Source: Alphaproteobacteria bacterium
GTDB taxonomy: Bacteria; Pseudomonadota; Alphaproteobacteria; Paracaedibacterales; VGCI01
NCBI GenBank assembly: GCA_016869075.1
Contig: VGEY01000004.1
Location: forward strand, 20,216-84,215
Length of the DNA stretch: 64,000 nt
Direction of reading: 5' to 3'
In this document: piece after piece, positions 9,516-20,242 of the stretch
How positions within the stretch are numbered: the first letter of the stretch is position 1
Layout of the letters: each line of letters begins with the position of its first letter
Translations under genes and position numbers: made by a program
The notes under the pieces: generated by a model
The model's database searches: none
What the model saw: only the letters and a program-made list of their open reading frames with translations
What the model was told of the DNA's origin: nothing

Positions 9516-9851
9516 TTAATATCGATTCATACTTGGATCGATCAATTCTGACCAAGCATGAATGCCTCCTTTAAGATTAAATATGTTCTTAAATCCATGT
9601 GACTTGAGAAACAAAGCTGCTTGCAAGCTGCGATACCCGTGGTGACATAAAGTGACAATGACACGCTCATCAGAGATCTTATCTAACGCTTGAGACAAAT
9701 GGGCGAGTGGGATATGAACACACGTGGGCAAAGAACAAATTTCTAATTCTTGAGCTTCTCGAACATCTAACACAAGAGGAGGGAGAGGCTGATCAAGTAA
9801 TTCTTTTAATTGAAATGCCGTAATATTTTCAATTTGATGGCTGTTAGTCAT
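9516..9851 (-). CDS. Rhodanese-like single-domain protein
   Basis: A single rhodanese homology domain of 111 residues, cytosolic. The LVLDVREAQELE strand and the active-site loop CHHGYRS with its catalytic cysteine are present, so sulfur transfer (thiosulfate or persulfide) is plausible; the true substrate is unknown. Its start codon overlaps the pcm stop (TAATG), so the two are translationally coupled. In alphaproteobacteria this short rhodanese commonly sits between pcm and tolC. Confidence 0.88.
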   Translation of the reverse strand: MTNSHQIENITAFQLKELLDQPLPPLVLDVREAQELEICSLPTCVHIPLAHLSQALDKISDERVIVTLCHHGYRSLQAALFLKSHGFKNIFNLKGGIHAWSELIDPSMNRY

Positions 9852-10534
9852 TACAAATGAAACTTCTCTTTTGGTTCAAATTCGGGTAAGTAAGAACAAC
9901 TTGCATCAAACTTCTCATACTGTGTTAGTTGCTCACCAATTTTTATAATTAAAGTTCCTTTGCCAAATCCAAGTGGTTTTTTAACAACTGTAACAAGGCG
10001 CCCCTGAGGCGCTAACTGCTGAAGCAAGAGGGATGGAATATAACTAACAGCCCCCTCAAGAAGAATAACATCATAGGGTGCCTCTTTAGGGTAACCAACA
10101 CTTAAAGCACCCCCTATTATTTTAACATTGGAAATAATTTCCTCGGTCATATAGGCCTGGGCTTGCTTGAGCAAATTCTCATCACATTCTACACCAATGA
10201 CGTATTTTGCCAATTTGGCAGTTAAGGCAAGACTATAGCCAGTTCCACTTCCAATCACTAAGACTTTTTCATGAGGAAGAATGTTAGAAATTTTGAGGAG
10301 CTTACCCAAAGTCAGAGGAGATAACATCCATCTTTTATGGTCTGGAGTGAGAGGCAAATCAGCATCGGAATAGACCAAGGACTGTGCGGATGGTGGGACA
10401 AAAGCTTCCTGGGGTACAGTTTCGAACGCAGTAATCAAATTAGGAGTATTAATTCCATTTGGTCGAAGCTGGCATGCAACCATGTTAGAACGAGCATGAG
10501 TTTTATCTTTTAACAGTCTTTCTGCAAATGGCAT
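9851..10534 (-). CDS. pcm: Protein-L-isoaspartate O-methyltransferase
   Basis: A SAM-dependent enzyme that repairs isoaspartyl damage in aged proteins. The N-terminal MVACQLRPNGI and PQEAFVPP motifs are typical of the alphaproteobacterial PCMT branch; VLVIGSGTGYSLALTAKL is the SAM-binding glycine loop and YDVILLEGAV is motif II. The ATG at 10534 (MPFAERLL) gives 227 aa and matches the family; an upstream start at 10597 would add a 21-residue tail without homology. First gene of a short operon with the rhodanese. Confidence 0.9.
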   Translation of the reverse strand: MPFAERLLKDKTHARSNMVACQLRPNGINTPNLITAFETVPQEAFVPPSAQSLVYSDADLPLTPDHKRWMLSPLTLGKLLKISNILPHEKVLVIGSGTGYSLALTAKLAKYVIGVECDENLLKQAQAYMTEEIISNVKIIGGALSVGYPKEAPYDVILLEGAVSYIPSLLLQQLAPQGRLVTVVKKPLGFGKGTLIIKIGEQLTQYEKFDASCSYLPEFEPKEKFHL

Positions 10535-10644
10535 TGTATCTCTTCTTGACTGAAGGGTTATAACAGTACTATACGAGAAAAGAGAGCTAGAAAACATATT
10601 TAATTACTCAAGCTTAAATGAAAACTCCCTGGGAGTTTAGGCTT

Positions 10645-10718
10645 GGCCGGGTGGCAGAGTGGTCATGCAGAGGATTGCAAATCCTTGTACGTCGGTTCGA
10701 TTCCGGTCCCGGCCTCCA
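10645..10718 (+). tRNA. tRNA-Cys (GCA)
   Basis: A complete 74-nt cloverleaf with encoded CCA. The acceptor stem GGCCGGG pairs with CCCGGCC, the anticodon arm AGGATTGCAAATCCT exposes GCA, and the T arm contains GGTTCGATTCC. A short perfect palindrome (AAACTCCC T GGGAGTTT, 10622-10638) lies just upstream; its one-base centre argues against a terminator. Confidence 0.97.
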
Positions 10719-10870
10719 AATTGTAGAGATAAATTTTAAAGCTTAATAAAACAACAAAGTCCATCTTATGGAGTATTGTCGTTTGCTCTATATCTTGCAT
10801 ATTTTCTAGTCAAATTCCAAAAATCGTGGTATTCAGACGTGTATACGTCATAGTGAAAGTTATAAAGCTA

Positions 10871-12622
10871 ATGAATGTTTTTCATTTCTTTAAAGAAGCA
10901 ATTTTAACGGTTGTTCAAACTTTAATTCAGGCTGGACATCTGCCAAGTGGTTTAGACTTGGAAAGAATTACCGTTGATCCTCCCAAAGAAACTGGACATG
11001 GAGACTTGGCAACAAATGCTGCTATGGTTTTAGCAAAACCCGCTGAAAAAAATCCCAAAGAACTTGCCAAGCTTATGGTTGAACATTTTGAACAATTTGA
11101 GAATGTGCAGTCAGTTGAAATTGCTGGGCCAGGTTTCATTAACTTTGTACTAAAGCCAGAATTTTGGCAAAAGCGCCTTTTGGATGTTTTGCAATCCGGC
11201 ACCTCATACGGCGATGGCGTTATTGGTCACGCACAAAAAATCAATGTAGAATATGTTTCTGCAAATCCAACAGGACCTATGCATACAGGCCATGGACGCA
11301 ATGCTGTTTTGGGGGATGTTATTGCAGCCTTACTTCAAAAAGTCGGCTACGCTGTTTGCAGAGAGTATTATGTTAATGACGCAGGTGGGCAAATTGATGC
11401 TCTTGCGCGTTCAGTCTATTTGAGATACCGCGAAGCATTGGGACATCCCCTCCACGACTCTGATTTCCAAGAAGGAATGTACGGAGCAGATTATCTTATT
11501 CCTGTTGGCCAAGAACTTGCTACATTAAAGGGTGATTTGTGGGTTGATCAACCAGAAGCAACGTGGATAGAAGAAATACGTCGATTCAGTGTAGATGCCA
11601 TGATGAATCTCATTCGAAACGATTTAGAAGCTTTAGGCATTCACATGGATGTTTTTACATCAGAAAAAAAGCTTGTTGATGATGGTGCTGTTGAAAATGC
11701 TTTAAAAGTATTGGAAGAAAAAGGCGACCTTTATATAGGAACTCTTGAACGCCCAAAGGGGCACGATATAGGTGATTGGGAACCACGACCACAAACACTC
11801 TTCAGAGCTACTGCCTATGGAGATGATGTCGACCGTCCTTTAAAAAAATCCGATGGAAGTTGGACCTATTTTGCTAGTGATATTGCTTATCACTTTGATA
11901 AATTTTGTCGTGGGTATACTCAAATGATTGATGTGCTGGGCGCCGATCATGGGGGGTATGTTAAACGTATACAAGCCGCAACAAGTGCTGTAACAAAAGG
12001 ACAAGGACACGCAGAAGTTAAAACCTGCCAAATGGTCAACTTCCTTGACAACGGTGTTCCTCTAAAAATGTCAAAGCGCGCCGGAACTTTTATTAAACTA
12101 CGGGACGTCATAGATCGTGTGGGAAAAGATGTTACACGTTTTATTATGCTTACCCGGCGCAATGATATGGGCATTGATTTTGATTTTGCCAAAGTTATTG
12201 AGCAAACTAAAGATAATCCTGTTTTCTATGTACAATATGCTCATGCGCGCGTTCATTCCGTTTTACGCCATGGATTAGAACTCTTCCCAGGTTCTCTTGA
12301 TGATTTGTCAAAAATAGACGTCACGCTCTTGACCGATGTATCAGAGTTAGAGATGATTAAACTATTAGCAAGTTGGCCAAGACAAGTAGAAGTTGCAGCT
12401 TTGGTTCGAGAGCCTCATCGGATTGCATATTTTTTGCAAGATGTAGCTGCGGCCTTTCATGGACTTTGGAATAAGGGGAAAGAACAAACACATTTGAGAT
12501 TTATTGATACAGAAAACCAAAAGATAACAACTTCACGATTGGCTTTAGCTAAAGGGACAGCAACAGTGATTGCATCCGGCTTAGCCTTATTTGGTATTAT
12601 ACCCCTTGAGGAGATGCGATAA
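10871..12622 (+). CDS. argS: Arginyl-tRNA synthetase
   Basis: A class I synthetase charging tRNA-Arg. It has the N-terminal Add1 domain (about 1-100), the HIGH-like motif NPTGPMHTGHGRNAVLGD, a KMSK-type motif in VPLKMSKRAGTF, and the C-terminal DALR anticodon-binding domain with FYVQYAHARVHSVLRHG. The ATG at 10871 (MNVFHFFKEAI) fits the family; a start at 10826 would add 15 unrelated residues. The argS-SPOR-nagZ order is conserved in alphaproteobacteria; the next gene begins immediately after the stop. Confidence 0.96.
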   Translation: MNVFHFFKEAILTVVQTLIQAGHLPSGLDLERITVDPPKETGHGDLATNAAMVLAKPAEKNPKELAKLMVEHFEQFENVQSVEIAGPGFINFVLKPEFWQKRLLDVLQSGTSYGDGVIGHAQKINVEYVSANPTGPMHTGHGRNAVLGDVIAALLQKVGYAVCREYYVNDAGGQIDALARSVYLRYREALGHPLHDSDFQEGMYGADYLIPVGQELATLKGDLWVDQPEATWIEEIRRFSVDAMMNLIRNDLEALGIHMDVFTSEKKLVDDGAVENALKVLEEKGDLYIGTLERPKGHDIGDWEPRPQTLFRATAYGDDVDRPLKKSDGSWTYFASDIAYHFDKFCRGYTQMIDVLGADHGGYVKRIQAATSAVTKGQGHAEVKTCQMVNFLDNGVPLKMSKRAGTFIKLRDVIDRVGKDVTRFIMLTRRNDMGIDFDFAKVIEQTKDNPVFYVQYAHARVHSVLRHGLELFPGSLDDLSKIDVTLLTDVSELEMIKLLASWPRQVEVAALVREPHRIAYFLQDVAAAFHGLWNKGKEQTHLRFIDTENQKITTSRLALAKGTATVIASGLALFGIIPLEEMR

Positions 12623-13930
12623 ATGTCACAGTTTATTCCTCGATTTCAATCACCTGCTTCGCGAGCTCAAAAAAGAGATACTGAAATGCAGTTACGCACT
12701 TCCCCCCAGTCATATTCTCAAGAGGACATGGACGCTTCTCATTTTAGACGCCAACAAGAATCGCAGAGAATTAAAAATTTGTCATTTTGGGATAATTCTG
12801 ATGAAGACAACCATGATGAGGAAGAGTGGTCTGATCGTCAAACTCCAACACCCTTTATCCTTGCTATCATAATTTTAGTCATTGCCAGTACTCTTCTCTG
12901 GTTTATATTTCAATGGGCTTCAGGTGAAAGTTCGTCTACGCCGCCTGTCATTTCTGCTGATACCAGTCCCTTTAAAGTTCGTCCAGAAAATCCGGGTGGA
13001 ATGATGATCCCTCATCAAGACAAATTAATCTATGGACGTCTCAGCCAAAACGCCTCTCAACCTGTTGAACGTTTATTGCCGCCCCCTGAACAACCTATTG
13101 TGCAACCTCCTATGGCTCATCCTCAACAGCAAGCTTATCCTCAAGGTCAAGGTTATGCACCACCCCCTCAGGCTTATCCATCACAACAGATGCCGAACAC
13201 ACAGCACTCTCCAAGAGATCCATATGGGCAACAGGCCTATCCACCTGTCCAAAATCAGCCTCTTTACCCTCAACAAACTCAACAGCCATATGCGCAGCAG
13301 CAACCCCCCTATCCTCAAACGCAGACCCCTTATCCTCAAGGGCCACAACCTGCGTACCAAGGACAACCTTCTTATGCACCAAATCCACAATATCCTTATG
13401 GATCTTCACCGCCAATGCCATCAGTTGGCATGCCTCCATTGCCCCTATCTACCCCTCAGTCGGGAATCGATCCAGCTGTTACCGAAATGCCAAAACACTC
13501 AACCGTAGAGGAAATAAAGCCAGCCTCAGACGAAGAGGATACATCCAATGCCTTGCAAGACGGAGCAAAGGAACTCGATCAACTTATTGCGCGGGAAATT
13601 GAAAAACCGACCAAAAAGGAATCTAAGAAGAGCTCTTCTAAACCCATGACAACCTCTACAATTGACCCGCACAAATACAAAGCTCAAATTGCTTCTTTAC
13701 CTTCTCGCGCAATGGCCGAACAAGAAATGAAACGGCTACGCACAAACCATGGATCCTTCTTTGATAAGAAACCCTGGAACATTCAAAAAGTAGAGTTAGG
13801 GCCTGATCGTGGAACCACATACCGTCTCATCATCGGATCATTCCCCAACCATGGAGCAATTACAAAGTTTTGTAAAAAATTGCGTTCAGAAAAAATTGGA
13901 TGTCTTATCATTGCTCCAGAGAATGAATAG
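12623..13930 (+). CDS. Membrane-anchored SPOR domain protein
   Basis: A bitopic inner-membrane protein expected to bind denuded septal peptidoglycan through its C-terminal SPOR domain. The N-terminal about 85 residues are cytosolic and charged, followed by one membrane helix (about 89-107, FILAIIILVIASTLLWFIF), a long Pro/Gln/Tyr-rich periplasmic linker with repeated YPQ-type units (about 150-290), and the SPOR domain (about 350-433) starting YKAQIASLPS and holding YRLIIGSFPN. The start codon abuts the argS stop. The role in division is inferred from the domain and from the conserved argS-SPOR-nagZ cluster. Confidence 0.9.
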   Translation: MSQFIPRFQSPASRAQKRDTEMQLRTSPQSYSQEDMDASHFRRQQESQRIKNLSFWDNSDEDNHDEEEWSDRQTPTPFILAIIILVIASTLLWFIFQWASGESSSTPPVISADTSPFKVRPENPGGMMIPHQDKLIYGRLSQNASQPVERLLPPPEQPIVQPPMAHPQQQAYPQGQGYAPPPQAYPSQQMPNTQHSPRDPYGQQAYPPVQNQPLYPQQTQQPYAQQQPPYPQTQTPYPQGPQPAYQGQPSYAPNPQYPYGSSPPMPSVGMPPLPLSTPQSGIDPAVTEMPKHSTVEEIKPASDEEDTSNALQDGAKELDQLIAREIEKPTKKESKKSSSKPMTTSTIDPHKYKAQIASLPSRAMAEQEMKRLRTNHGSFFDKKPWNIQKVELGPDRGTTYRLIIGSFPNHGAITKFCKKLRSEKIGCLIIAPENE

Positions 13931-13941
13931 GAAAATACAGA

Positions 13942-15012
13942 ATGTCTAACCCAAAGGCCGTTATTTTCGGTTGTCAGACGACGAACTTACTCCCAGAAGA
14001 GAAGGCTTTTTTTCAACGAACAAATCCTTTGGGTTTTATTTTATTTGCACGCAATTGTGAAACACCAGAACAAATAAAACTTCTCGTCAATGATCTTCGC
14101 AAATCTGTGAAGCGCCCTGATGCTCCGATTTTAATTGATCAAGAAGGTGGGCGCGTAAATCGTTTAGTTTCTCCACACTGGCGCGTTCCTCCGTCAGCTG
14201 GAACTTTCGGCATGATGGCTGAAGAAGATCCAGAAAAAGCAAGTTGGTGCTCCAGAGCAAATGCATGGCTTATAGGAAAAGAACTTCACCATCTTGGTAT
14301 TAATGTAAATTGTGCCCCTGTTGTTGATGTTTTACATAAAATGACACACCCCATTATTGGGGATCGAGCGTTTAGTTACCACCCGGAAGTCGTCGCAACT
14401 TTAGCCTTACAAGCAATTAAAGGATATCAAGAAGCAGGCATCATTTCTGTCATCAAACATATACCGGGTCATGGGCAAGCCATGGTTGATAGTCATGAAA
14501 AACTTCCCATTGTCCCCGCTCCTTTGGAAAATCTTGGCTCAACAGATTTTGAAGCATTTCGTCAAGTCTGTCAGTACTTTAAAAGAAGTACTGATATAAT
14601 TCCTTGGGCAATGACGGCTCATGTCGTTTACAGTGCCATCGACCCTTCAGCCCCCGCAACCCAATCCTCCTTAGTTATCGACAGTGTCATCCGTAATCAT
14701 ATTGGCTTTGCAGGTTTTCTCATCAGCGATTGCTTAACAATGAAAGCTCTGGAAGGAAATTTAGGAACGCGCGCCAAGAAATCTTTAGAAGCAGGATGTG
14801 ATGCTGTTCTCCACTGTAACGGTGTTTTAGAAGAAATGATTGAAGTAGCAGCACAAACGCCCCCTTTGAAAAGTGATTCAATAAGACGCCTGAACCGCAG
14901 CATCATTCTGCCCCAAATGTCCCAATCATTTGAGTCAGAAGAAAAAACTCTTATGCTCTTAAATCAAAATCTTCGATTAGAAGGCTTACTCTCCCAAGCA
15001 GAAAGGTTATAA
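13942..15012 (+). CDS. nagZ: Beta-N-acetylhexosaminidase NagZ
   Basis: A glycoside hydrolase family 3 enzyme of peptidoglycan recycling that removes GlcNAc from GlcNAc-anhydromuropeptides in the cytosol. Signature motifs are LIDQEGGRVNRL, the KHIPGHG motif near residue 172 followed by DSHEKLP (the His/Asp pair of the flexible catalytic loop), and the nucleophile region FLISDCLTMKAL. 356 residues is a normal length. It lies 11 bp after the SPOR gene. In many relatives scpA-scpB follow; here an M50 protease gene follows 4 bp later. Confidence 0.94.
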   Translation: MSNPKAVIFGCQTTNLLPEEKAFFQRTNPLGFILFARNCETPEQIKLLVNDLRKSVKRPDAPILIDQEGGRVNRLVSPHWRVPPSAGTFGMMAEEDPEKASWCSRANAWLIGKELHHLGINVNCAPVVDVLHKMTHPIIGDRAFSYHPEVVATLALQAIKGYQEAGIISVIKHIPGHGQAMVDSHEKLPIVPAPLENLGSTDFEAFRQVCQYFKRSTDIIPWAMTAHVVYSAIDPSAPATQSSLVIDSVIRNHIGFAGFLISDCLTMKALEGNLGTRAKKSLEAGCDAVLHCNGVLEEMIEVAAQTPPLKSDSIRRLNRSIILPQMSQSFESEEKTLMLLNQNLRLEGLLSQAERL

Positions 15013-15016
15013 ATAT

Positions 15017-15688
15017 ATGTTTTCCCAATCAGGACTTGAAATCATTGCCTTCCTTATTGCATTAATCCTTGCAATTACTTTTCATGAAGCAGCTCATGGC
15101 TTTGTCGCTCGATTATTTGGTGACAAAACAGCGACACGATTAGGACGTGTTACTTTGAATCCTTTTAAGCACATTGATCCCTTAGGAACCATAATCTTAC
15201 CTGGATTCATGCTTATTTCAGGAACTCCTTTTATGTTTGGATATGCCAAACCAGTGCCTGTTATGTTTGAGTACTTACATCCTCAACGTCTTGGCATGAT
15301 TTTGGTAGCAGCCGCCGGTCCAGGAGCTAATTTATTTCTTGCTTGGGTTGCCGCCATGCTCCTCCATATTAATCCCGGGGTTGCATCTTTAGGGAATAAA
15401 ATCTTGAGAAAATCCATTGGTTTTAATATTGTATTGGCTATTTTTAATATGCTTCCAATCCCTCCTTTGGATGGAGGACGCGTTGCTGTAGGCCTTCTTC
15501 CTAGATTCTTAAGTGCGCCTCTTGCGCGTATTGAACCTTTTGGTTTTCTTATTGTGCTTGCCCTTATAATATTGCCGAGTCTTGTCTTACAACCCATGGG
15601 AATTTACTTTTCACCTCTTAATTCCATTATGGTGCCTGCTGTTCAATTTTTAACAAATCTTGTTCTCACCTTAAGTGGACAAGGGTAA
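15017..15688 (+). CDS. Site-2 protease family (M50) membrane metallopeptidase
   Basis: A short M50 zinc protease of the polytopic type without PDZ domain. The zinc motif HEAAHG is at residues 23-28 inside the first membrane helix, and the second ligand region NMLPIPPLDGG is near residue 145; both are intact, so activity is likely. Around five hydrophobic segments are visible. Substrate unknown; such short forms are often called YwhC-like or Rip-like proteases. It starts 4 bp after nagZ, so it belongs to the same operon. Confidence 0.88.
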   Translation: MFSQSGLEIIAFLIALILAITFHEAAHGFVARLFGDKTATRLGRVTLNPFKHIDPLGTIILPGFMLISGTPFMFGYAKPVPVMFEYLHPQRLGMILVAAAGPGANLFLAWVAAMLLHINPGVASLGNKILRKSIGFNIVLAIFNMLPIPPLDGGRVAVGLLPRFLSAPLARIEPFGFLIVLALIILPSLVLQPMGIYFSPLNSIMVPAVQFLTNLVLTLSGQG

Positions 15689-15815
15689 ACAAGGTCAATT
15701 ATTGACTTGGACGAGTTGACTCAGAAGCAAAGTGTCATTTTGCCACATATTTTTTTTACCTATAATCTTTAAAAAAATAGGTAACACTCCATCTTTATGT
15801 AAGGACTGCCGAATA

Positions 15816-16259
15816 ATGAACATTAAAAAATGTCTCTTTTTTGTTTTGTTTTTTGTTATACTCACCCCTCTCAACTCGGCATGCCCTCCCATAACCATTG
15901 GGGATATTACCATCGGACATCGTTGGGTTCGCCCCTCATCAGGCCCAAATACTGCTGCTTATGTAACCATTACGAATACGGGCAGTGAGCCAGATAAATT
16001 AAGGCGTGTTGAGTGCCTCGAAGCCACAACAGTAGAGTTACACGACAACATTAATATAAATGGCGTCATGAGAATGCAACCAGTCCAATTTATTGAAATT
16101 GGAAAAGAGAAGGTCGTGTTACAACCAGGTGGATTACACATTATGTTGATGAATTTAAAACCTGCTTTCCAAAAGCTCCAAAATGTTACCTTAACGCTTC
16201 ATTTTGAAAAGGCAGGTTCTGTGCGTGTTGATTTTCCCGTGAAGCAACCAGCGGGTTAA
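15816..16259 (+). CDS. PCu(A)C-type copper chaperone
   Basis: A secreted periplasmic copper(I) chaperone of the PCuAC (DUF461) family, which delivers copper to the CuA site of cytochrome c oxidase. ATG 15816 has an AAGGA site and gives a signal peptide (about 1-22). The metal motif is recognisable: VELHDNININGVMRMQP followed by GGLHIMLMNLK, giving the His/Met ligand set. The protein is 147 residues. It stands alone after the nagZ-M50 operon with about 130 bp upstream for its own promoter. Confidence 0.9.
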   Translation: MNIKKCLFFVLFFVILTPLNSACPPITIGDITIGHRWVRPSSGPNTAAYVTITNTGSEPDKLRRVECLEATTVELHDNININGVMRMQPVQFIEIGKEKVVLQPGGLHIMLMNLKPAFQKLQNVTLTLHFEKAGSVRVDFPVKQPAG

Positions 16260-16373
16260 TATAAAAATACAACCTTTTATGGTTTTGTAGATTTTTGCGG
16301 AAAAAGGTGGGTTATTAAAAGGGCATTTCTGATTTCTGTTATAAATCAATCGTTAATAGTGCTTCTATGAAAA

Positions 16374-16424
16374 AACCCTAGCAATTCTGCGCCTCTTGGC
16401 GCTATAAAAAAAGTTATTAGGGTT
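16374..16424 (+). promoter_or_regulatory. Structured leader hairpin upstream of nrdJ
   Basis: Within the 298-bp gap before nrdJ, AACCCTA (16374-16380) pairs with TAGGGTT (16418-16424), enclosing a strong inner hairpin GCGCC-TCTT-GGCGC (16389-16402). No U tract follows, so it is not an ordinary terminator. It could be a 5' UTR regulatory structure or an operator. I saw no cobalamin riboswitch B12 box and no convincing NrdR box nearby. Function inferred only from position. Confidence 0.4.
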
Positions 16425-16557
16425 GTCCATTGATGCATGATTTAATACAAAAAACAAGACTGTTTTTTAGTAGGCTGATATGTTTTTTTAACACAAGATG
16501 TTGTTGCCCAACCCAAAAATTAGAACTATATTTAGTAGCACAAAGAGGATGTAACTG

Positions 16558-19500
16558 ATGAAAATTACCCGCCAATTTACGACTGTAGGCCAATCGCCCT
16601 ATTCTGCCATTACTTTTCGCAAAACCAGTAGTGAAATACGTAATCCAGATGGGTCAGTCGTTTTTCGTCAAGAAGGAGTTGAGGTACCAGAATCTTGGTC
16701 TCAAGTTGCTTCTGACGTATTGGCTCAAAAATATTTTCGGAAAGCTGGCATACCACAGGAGCTTGTTCCTGTTGAAGAAAATACTGTTCCGAGTTGGCTA
16801 TGGCGCAACACAGCCAAACCTGGAACCACATTTGGAAGTGAAACATCCGCACGTCAAGTTTTTGACCGACTCGCAGGCGCCTGGACATATTGGGGATGGA
16901 AGGGTGGCTATTTTGATTCAGAAGAGGATGCACAAGCTTTTTTTGATGAAATGCGTTATATGCTCTGCGTCCAAATGGCTGCGCCAAATTCCCCACAATG
17001 GTTTAACACGGGTCTTCATTGGGCTTATGGGATTGATGGTCCTGCACAGGGACATTTATATGTTGACTATAAAACGGGTGAATTGACGAACTCAAAATCT
17101 GCCTATGAACATCCACAACCTCATGCTTGCTTCATTCAAAGCATTCGTGATGATTTGGTAAACGAGGGGGGGATTATGGACCTGTGGGTTCAGGAAGCAC
17201 GCCTCTTTAAATATGGGTCAGGAACAGGCACTAATTTTTCCAACTTAAGAGGAAAAGGCGAACCTCTTTCTGGAGGCGGGAAATCCTCAGGGCTTATGAG
17301 TTTTTTGCGCATTGGAGATAGAGCAGCCGGAGCGATTAAGTCAGGGGGAACCACGCGCCGTGCCGCTAAGATGGTCATTGTAGATATTGATCATCCAGAT
17401 ATTGAAGAATTTATCAATTGGAAGGTACAAGAAGAGCAAAAAGTAGCCGCCCTCGTGACAGGGTCTAAGCTCAACAAACACCATGCAGATGCTATAATGG
17501 CTGCCTGCCAATCTTCTTCTGTTTCTAAAGAAGACCGTCTTGAACCTAAGAAAAATCCTTCTTTAAAAGAAGCAATTCGCGCAGCACGTAAAGATATGAT
17601 TCCTGAAAATTATGTCCAGCGTGTGATTCAACTTGCCAGACTTGGACATACAAAAATAGACTTCCCTATCTTTGATAAAGACTGGGATTCTGAAGCTTAT
17701 CTGACTGTTTCTGGGCAAAATTCCAATAACACAGTCCGTGTTACAAATGAGTTCTTAGATGCTGTCCTTAACAATAAAGATTGGGATCTTAAGCGTCGAA
17801 TTGATGGATCTGTCCATCGTACTGTGCGTGCTCAAGATTTGTGGGAGAAAATAGGTTTTGCTGCTTGGTCTTCTGCTGATCCTGGTGTTCAGTTTGACAC
17901 CACAATTAATGAATGGCACACCTGCCCTGCAAGTGGTCGCATTAATGCCTCGAATCCATGTTCTGAGTATATGTTCTTAGATGACACTGCTTGTAATCTT
18001 GCCTCTTTAAATCTTGCAGCCTTCTGTACAGACAAGACCTTTGATATTGAGGCTTACCAACACGCCACCGTTTTATGGACGATCATGTTAGAAATCTCTG
18101 TGATGATGGCTCAATTTCCTTCACGAGCAATTGCTTTGGGATCTTATGAATTTAGAACATTGGGATTAGGGTATGCCAACTTAGGCGGTCTTCTTATGGC
18201 ATTAGCTATCCCTTATGACAGCAATGAAAGTCGTGCAATCGCCGGTGCATTAGCGGCTATTCTAACTGGCAGATCATATGCAACTTCTGCAAAGATGGCT
18301 AAGGAAATTGGAGCGTTTCCAGGATATGAGCCTAACAAAGAGTCAATGTTGCGTGTTATGAGAAACCACCGACATGCAGCTTATGGCCATACCAAAGGAT
18401 ATGAAAACCTTTCAATTTTACCTGTTCCTTTAAAAGAAGATGATTGTCCTCTTAAAGGCCTTACAGAGGCAGCCAAAAAATCGTGGGATGATGCCGTTAA
18501 ATTAGGTGAAAAATATGGTTACCGCAATGCACAAACAACTGTTATTGCTCCTACAGGCACCATTGGACTTGTTATGGATTGCGATACAACTGGTGTAGAG
18601 CCTGATTTTGCAATCGTAAAATTTAAAAAATTAGCAGGGGGTGGCTATTTTAAAATCATCAATCAAATGGTCCCAAGGGCGTTAAAAACGCTGGGGTATG
18701 CTCCCGATCAAATCGATGAGATTGTGCGCTATGCAGTGGGTCATGGTACGCTAGAAAATGCTCCTGGAATCAATTATGAAACGCTCAAAGCAAAGGGATT
18801 TACGGACGAAATCTTAGCTACCCTCAAAGATGGACTTGCCAGTGCCTTTGACATTAAATTTGCCTTCAATAAATATACCTTAGGTGAAGATTTCTGTAAG
18901 ACAACCTTGAAATTTACGGATGAGCAATTAAGTGACTTCAGCTTTGATATGCTCACGGGCATGGGTTTTACGAAAACAGAAATTGATCAAGCCAATAATT
19001 ATTGTTGTGGCACAATGACCGTAGAAGGCGCACCTCATTTGAAAGAAGAACATCTACCTGTCTTTGATTGTGCCAATCCATGCGGAAGAATTGGGAAGAG
19101 ATTTTTGTCAACAGACAGCCATATTTTTATGATGGCTGCTGTCCAACCCTTTATTTCTGGAGCTATTTCCAAAACGATTAATATGCCAAATAGCGCCTCC
19201 ATCGAAGAGTGCAAGCAGGCTTATTTAACTTCTTGGAAACTTTGCTTAAAAGCTAACGCTCTTTATCGTGATGGTTCAAAGCTTTCTCAGCCGCTTAACA
19301 CGTCCTTATTTGATGAAGCAGAAGTTGAAGAATTGACCACGTTACCAAATACAGAAAAGGCCAACGTTGTTACAGAACGTGTCATGGAAAGATTACTTGA
19401 AAAAATGCAACAATCCTCTCATCGCCGCAAATTACCCAGCCGCCGTAAGGGATATACGCAAAAGGCTTCTGTGGGTGGACATAAAATATATTTGCGCACA

Positions 19501-20121
19501 GGAGAATATGAAAATGGCTCCATCGGTGAAATTTTCATCGACATGCATAAAGAAGGAGCCTCATTCCGCTCATTAATGCATAATTTTGCCATGGCTATTT
19601 CTATTGGTCTTCAATATGGGGTTCCCTTAGAGGAATATGTTGAAGCCTTTACTTTTACGCGCTTTGAACCCTCTGGCATGGTAGAAGGTAATCAAACTAT
19701 AAAAATGGCAACCTCAATTCTAGATTATATTTTCCGCGAGCTTGCTATTACATATTTGAGTCGTCACGATTTGGCCCATGTACAAATTGGAGATATGGAT
19801 TTACGTCCTGATACTATTGGGGATACGCCAAATCTTTCTTCTCAACTCTCTGAAAATGTATCCGTTTCTTCTGAAAATGTTCCAAAACCCAATAATCTTT
19901 ACGTTCTTCCGTTACGAAATGAAGAAACACCTCCTTTAGCAGCAACTGGCACAGAAAATCTGACGAGTCGGCGCAGTTCAACCCTTGCGGATAATGTACG
20001 CAAAGCACGTCTCCAAGGTTATGAAGGAGACGCTTGCTCAGATTGTGGTAATTTTACAATGGTTCGTAATGGAACATGTTTAAAATGTACCACTTGTGGC
20101 GCTACAAGTGGCTGTTCTTAA
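16558..20121 (+). CDS. nrdJ: Class II (B12-dependent) ribonucleotide reductase
   Basis: This enzyme makes deoxyribonucleotides using adenosylcobalamin to generate the radical, independent of oxygen. 1187 residues is typical of the long NrdJ form of alphaproteobacteria. Visible landmarks: [15 protein letters not shown] near 145-160, the substrate-site [27 protein letters not shown]-type [20 protein letters not shown], a glycine loop [11 protein letters not shown], and a C-terminal Cys-rich zinc-ribbon-like end [10 protein letters not shown] with [13 protein letters not shown]. An AGAGGA ribosome site precedes the ATG. No other ribonucleotide reductase is in the window, so DNA synthesis may depend on cobalamin supply. 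Confidence 0.96.
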   Translation: MKITRQFTTVGQSPYSAITFRKTSSEIRNPDGSVVFRQEGVEVPESWSQVASDVLAQKYFRKAGIPQELVPVEENTVPSWLWRNTAKPGTTFGSETSARQVFDRLAGAWTYWGWKGGYFDSEEDAQAFFDEMRYMLCVQMAAPNSPQWFNTGLHWAYGIDGPAQGHLYVDYKTGELTNSKSAYEHPQPHACFIQSIRDDLVNEGGIMDLWVQEARLFKYGSGTGTNFSNLRGKGEPLSGGGKSSGLMSFLRIGDRAAGAIKSGGTTRRAAKMVIVDIDHPDIEEFINWKVQEEQKVAALVTGSKLNKHHADAIMAACQSSSVSKEDRLEPKKNPSLKEAIRAARKDMIPENYVQRVIQLARLGHTKIDFPIFDKDWDSEAYLTVSGQNSNNTVRVTNEFLDAVLNNKDWDLKRRIDGSVHRTVRAQDLWEKIGFAAWSSADPGVQFDTTINEWHTCPASGRINASNPCSEYMFLDDTACNLASLNLAAFCTDKTFDIEAYQHATVLWTIMLEISVMMAQFPSRAIALGSYEFRTLGLGYANLGGLLMALAIPYDSNESRAIAGALAAILTGRSYATSAKMAKEIGAFPGYEPNKESMLRVMRNHRHAAYGHTKGYENLSILPVPLKEDDCPLKGLTEAAKKSWDDAVKLGEKYGYRNAQTTVIAPTGTIGLVMDCDTTGVEPDFAIVKFKKLAGGGYFKIINQMVPRALKTLGYAPDQIDEIVRYAVGHGTLENAPGINYETLKAKGFTDEILATLKDGLASAFDIKFAFNKYTLGEDFCKTTLKFTDEQLSDFSFDMLTGMGFTKTEIDQANNYCCGTMTVEGAPHLKEEHLPVFDCANPCGRIGKRFLSTDSHIFMMAAVQPFISGAISKTINMPNSASIEECKQAYLTSWKLCLKANALYRDGSKLSQPLNTSLFDEAEVEELTTLPNTEKANVVTERVMERLLEKMQQSSHRRKLPSRRKGYTQKASVGGHKIYLRTGEYENGSIGEIFIDMHKEGASFRSLMHNFAMAISIGLQYGVPLEEYVEAFTFTRFEPSGMVEGNQTIKMATSILDYIFRELAITYLSRHDLAHVQIGDMDLRPDTIGDTPNLSSQLSENVSVSSENVPKPNNLYVLPLRNEETPPLAATGTENLTSRRSSTLADNVRKARLQGYEGDACSDCGNFTMVRNGTCLKCTTCGATSGCS

Positions 20122-20242
20122 AGCACATAAGAAACCGTGAATATTCCTTCAAGCATATATTTTCTTTAACTGCTTGTTAATTGCTCGTTCCTTATGCTAA
20201 AAAAAACACCTTATCTTTTATCCGCTGGAGGGCGAAAGAAAA

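Noticed and set aside
10622..10638. Palindrome AAACTCCC T GGGAGTTT as a terminator
   Set aside because: The centre leaves a one-base loop and no U tract follows; it does not form a plausible terminator.
13032..13508. Frame-shifted ORF of 158 codons inside the SPOR gene
   Set aside because: It is produced by the Pro/Gln-rich repetitive linker read in another frame; no ribosome site and no homology.
16260..16557. Cobalamin riboswitch upstream of nrdJ
   Set aside because: No B12 box (GCCACTG-like) or typical riboswitch core was visible; only a local hairpin.
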